From contig DCCS01000040.1 in the NCBI GenBank assembly GCA_002316015.1, positions 131,502 through 195,501 on the forward strand: a stretch of 64,000 nucleotides of DNA, given 5' to 3'. The notes under the pieces are model-generated. The model did not search any database. It saw only the letters and a list, made by a program, of their open reading frames with translations, and was not told where the DNA came from. This DNA is from Prevotellaceae bacterium UBA1075 (lineage in GTDB: Bacteria > Bacteroidota > Bacteroidia > Bacteroidales > Bacteroidaceae). The translations under genes and the position numbers were made by a program. This document shows positions 61,535-64,000 of the stretch, one piece after another. Positions within the stretch are counted from its first letter, which is position 1, and each line of letters opens with the position of its first letter.

Positions 61535-62469
61535 GCATCATCATACCCTGCTATAACCAGGCCGAGTTCCTGCCTCATGCCTTGAGGGCTCTGCAAAAGC
61601 AAACGCTCCAGGACTTCGAGTGCATCATCGTGGATGACGGAAGTACCGACACATCCGCACAGATAGCCGAGGACTTTGCCAAGTCGGACAGCAGGTTCCG
61701 GCTCATCAAGAAACCCAATGGTGGCACAGCCACAGCACGGAATGCCGGCCTGCGTTCCGCCACGGGAGAGTATGTGCAATTCCTGGATGCCGATGACGAA
61801 CTGGACACGAGAAAGTTGGAACTGCAGTCTGCCAAGATGGATGCCGAGGGACTGGACATGTCCTACACCGACTACCGACACTTCCACACCGATGGCCATG
61901 GAGAGCGCGTCCTGCGATCCCATCCTGCCTATACGATGCAGCCCACAGGCAGCCTGCACCTGAGCCTGCTCACCCGATGGGGTGTCGATTTCTCCATCCC
62001 CATTCACTGCATCATGTACCGGCTGGACTTCATCAGGGCGCACCTACTGCTGTTCTCTGAGTCATTGCGCTATCGCGAGGACTGGGACTTCCACCTCAGG
62101 GCATCCGCCCAACCAGGGTTCCGATACGGACGGATGCCCCGGTATGTGGCAGCCTTCTACAGGGAAAATCCCAAGAGCAAGACCAGCAGCGCACAGAAGC
62201 TCAGCAGCGGGAACCTGGCTTACCTGGCTTACGCCACAAGCCATGCCAGACCAGCCAACCTGCTGCCCCTGTCCTTCCGCCTGTCCTGCGAAATCCTGCT
62301 CATCGCCGGCCGAGCACTCAAGCACCGCAAGGCAGGTGAACTCAGTCCCCTGAAGATCCTGGCACAGGGCACAAGCCTGCGCACTGTCATGGCCATCATG
62401 CTGTCTGTCCTGCTGCTTCCCCTGAGCGCGCTGTATGTCGTCATCCGCTCCATAATCGTATATCTATGA
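61522..62469 (+). CDS. Family 2 glycosyltransferase
   Basis: A 315-residue GT-A enzyme. N-terminal KVSIIIPCYNQAEFLPHAL, nucleotide-binding IIVDDGSTDTSAQIAEDF, and DxD in VQFLDADDELDTRKL are all present. RYREDWDFHLRASAQ is the acceptor-site ED motif. A C-terminal hydrophobic end (VMAIMLSVLLLPLSALYVVI) may touch the membrane. Overlaps wzy by 13 nt and the next gene by four. Donor sugar unknown. Confidence 0.92.
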   Translation: MPKVSIIIPCYNQAEFLPHALRALQKQTLQDFECIIVDDGSTDTSAQIAEDFAKSDSRFRLIKKPNGGTATARNAGLRSATGEYVQFLDADDELDTRKLELQSAKMDAEGLDMSYTDYRHFHTDGHGERVLRSHPAYTMQPTGSLHLSLLTRWGVDFSIPIHCIMYRLDFIRAHLLLFSESLRYREDWDFHLRASAQPGFRYGRMPRYVAAFYRENPKSKTSSAQKLSSGNLAYLAYATSHARPANLLPLSFRLSCEILLIAGRALKHRKAGELSPLKILAQGTSLRTVMAIMLSVLLLPLSALYVVIRSIIVYL

Positions 62470-63314
62470 GCACCAGCATTTCATCCCTCCCGCACATCAT
62501 GGTCTTCTGCGTGAGCTACAGCAGTTACGACTGTCTGCGCACCTTCATGGAATCGGTAGAACAGGCCGCCGCACAGGCCGATGGACTCTGCCGCATTACC
62601 CTGTGCGTGGGCGACAACACAGCCAGCGGCTGGCAGGGCATCCCCGAGGACATCACCCCACACTGCACGCTCAGGGTATTCCCCTATCACCTCAACCAGG
62701 GCTACCTGGGTTGCGCGCTCAGGATGATGGCCGAGGTGGGATGGGACAACATATCAGCGGCCACGCATTGCATCATCAGCAATGTTGACCTCACCCTGCG
62801 CGAGGACTTCTTCCGCGTGCTGGCCAGCACCGAGTGGCCGTCCGATGCAGGATGGCTGGCTCCCGACATCTACACCGCGCGGCTTGACCACCACGACAAC
62901 CCCTTCAAGACATGCCGTCCACACAAGCGCGACTTCCTGCGCTGGCGGTTGCTCTACAGCAACCACATTATATATAAGTGGCTGGAGAGGCTCTACCATC
63001 TGTGGCACAAGGGCAACAAAGCACCCGGCAAGCAGATGCCCATCTACGCCGGCCATGGGTCACTCATGGTATTCACGGGGAAGTTCCTTGCCAAGCACCC
63101 ATGTCTGAAGTTCCCCACATTCATGTACGGCGAGGAGTTTTTCTTCGCTGAGCTTATCCGCAGGGACAAGTTGAAGGCATACTATTGCCCCTCGCTGCAT
63201 GTGAGCAATGTGGGGCGCGTGTCCACAGGAAAGTACGACTACCGCTGGCTTTGCCGTCAGAACAGGCAAAGCCTGGAAGCAATAACAAGCATGTATTTCC
63301 GAGACCTGCTGTAA
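62466..63314 (+). CDS. Glycosyltransferase-like protein
   Basis: A 282-residue protein with GT2-like features: a beta-strand start IMVFCVSYSSYDCLRTFMES, ITLCVGDNTASG, and a possible metal site in CIISNVDLTLREDF. The region KFPTFMYGEEFFFAELIRRD resembles the ED/active-site segment of rhamnosyl- and galactosyltransferases. It is less typical than the preceding gene. Overlaps it by four bases and ends two bases before the acyltransferase. Donor unknown. Confidence 0.82.
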   Translation: MSTSISSLPHIMVFCVSYSSYDCLRTFMESVEQAAAQADGLCRITLCVGDNTASGWQGIPEDITPHCTLRVFPYHLNQGYLGCALRMMAEVGWDNISAATHCIISNVDLTLREDFFRVLASTEWPSDAGWLAPDIYTARLDHHDNPFKTCRPHKRDFLRWRLLYSNHIIYKWLERLYHLWHKGNKAPGKQMPIYAGHGSLMVFTGKFLAKHPCLKFPTFMYGEEFFFAELIRRDKLKAYYCPSLHVSNVGRVSTGKYDYRWLCRQNRQSLEAITSMYFRDLL

Positions 63315-63315
63315 G

Positions 63316-64000
63316 ATGACAAGGAGACGCGGCAATGCCATTGACATTATCAAGGGAGTGGGCATCCTCGCTGTAGTCATTGGGCATTCGGGTTGCCCTG
63401 CCACGTTGAGGACTGTCATATATATGGTGCATATGCCGCTGTTCTTTCTTGCCAGCGGGTATCTGCTCCAGGAAGAGCGTCTCCATGACACAGTCCGTTT
63501 CGTAAGGGGAAAAATCAAGTCTCTCTATGTGCCATTCCCCAAATACGCCCTTCCCGTTCTTTTCTTTCGCAACTTGCTTATCAAGGCGGCCATAATGAGC
63601 ACGGAATATGTGCAGAGTATTATGACCTGGGCACTACGCTGCAGGAACTGGTACTGAGAGCCCTCTTTCTGGAAGTGCATGGAGAAGCTCTGCTGGGAAC
63701 CTATTGGTTCCTTCAGGCCCTGTTCTTCGGATACGTCCTGCCCGCTTTTGCTTATTCTGTCATTGCCAAGATGCGGATGCGCTCACCTGGAGCCAAGGCA
63801 TTTGGCCTGCTTCTGTTCTCGGCTCTGCTCATATCCGTCGTTCACCATCTGTTCCCAAGCATCAGGACAGTATGTCTCTACCATATATGCCTGGGGGGGT
63901 CTTTTATATGGATAGGGCACATGATCAGGCAGAAGGCACACGCGCGCTGGCAACTCTTCGTGGCACACCTGGCATTTATCAGCATATTCTTCCTGCATCC
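63316..64000 (+). pseudogene. Acyltransferase family 3 gene, frameshifted and cut by the window end
   Basis: The first frame (63316 to about 63615) reads RRRGNAIDIIKGVGILAVVI and PLFFLASGYLLQEERLHD, typical of acyltransferase-3 (OafA/WecH-like) membrane enzymes that add O-acetyl groups to glycans. That frame then ends early at 63657. A second frame, shifted by minus one base, continues the family from about 63615 (EYYDLGTTLQELVLRALFLE, LLGTYWFLQALFFGYVLPAF) with membrane helices to the window edge. This implies loss of one base (or gain of two) near 63600-63620. No homopolymer is present at the join, so it may be a true mutation, a switch, or a sequencing error. It closes the polysaccharide locus. 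Confidence 0.8.

Overview
The window looks like a chromosomal segment of a GC-rich Bacteroidales bacterium, most likely near Prevotellaceae; the species cannot be fixed from the sequence alone. The evidence is a fused murF-alr gene, the type IX secretion (T9SS) translocon gene sprA beside ruvA, several secreted proteins with T9SS-type C-terminal tails, Bacteroidales families (GSCFA, DUF3256, DUF4831, DUF5689), promoters of the Bacteroidetes kind (TTG, 19-21 nt, TAnnTTTG), and a tmRNA whose tag reads GENNYALAA. Many genes overlap as ATGA, which points to tightly packed operons. The high GC content produces long false open frames opposite the real genes.

Layout. 0.3-6.6 kb: LysM/M23 peptidase and ndk (minus), then GSCFA protein, murF-alr and a porin (plus). 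6.7-10.1 kb: ruvA, a C10 cysteine peptidase and cysQ (minus). 10.3-18.05 kb: sprA, ending at a strong terminator. 18.1-18.8 kb: non-coding, with two degenerate tandem arrays of about 21-22 nt. 18.8-25 kb: a minus-strand glycan operon (C6-dehydratase, UDP-sugar dehydrogenase, glycosyltransferase, PLP aminotransferase, initiating sugar transferase). 25.3-29.3 kb: secreted endonuclease I, truA, an EamA transporter and a DUF3256 protein. 29.4-35.6 kb: a 1456-residue secreted repeat protein, a NUC1-type nuclease lipoprotein and ribosomal protein L31 type B. 36-42.3 kb: a TonB-dependent receptor operon with two OB-fold-like lipoproteins, divergent from a secreted endonuclease/exonuclease/phosphatase-family enzyme. 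42.4-50.7 kb: housekeeping genes (fba, CDF transporter, DUF4831, nnrD, hpt, adk, obg, pgeF, second M23 peptidase). 50.7-52 kb: a cytosine-5 methyltransferase with a 55-codon stub of what may be its restriction enzyme. 52.2-54.1 kb: a small basic protein, a stand-alone AICAR formyltransferase and the tmRNA gene. 54.3-64 kb: a plus-strand Wzx/Wzy-type polysaccharide locus that ends in a frameshifted acyltransferase at the window edge.

How the genes fit together. SprA exports proteins whose C-terminal tails are removed and, in studied species, replaced by an LPS-type anchor. Three proteins here carry such tails, and the glycan operon right after sprA encodes enzyme classes used to make acidic amino sugars, so a functional link is plausible but not shown. 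The receptor operon and three exported nucleases suggest scavenging of extracellular nucleic acid. The methyltransferase with a broken partner gene looks like a decaying restriction-modification system, and the plus-strand polysaccharide locus carries a possible phase-variation or decay event in its last gene.
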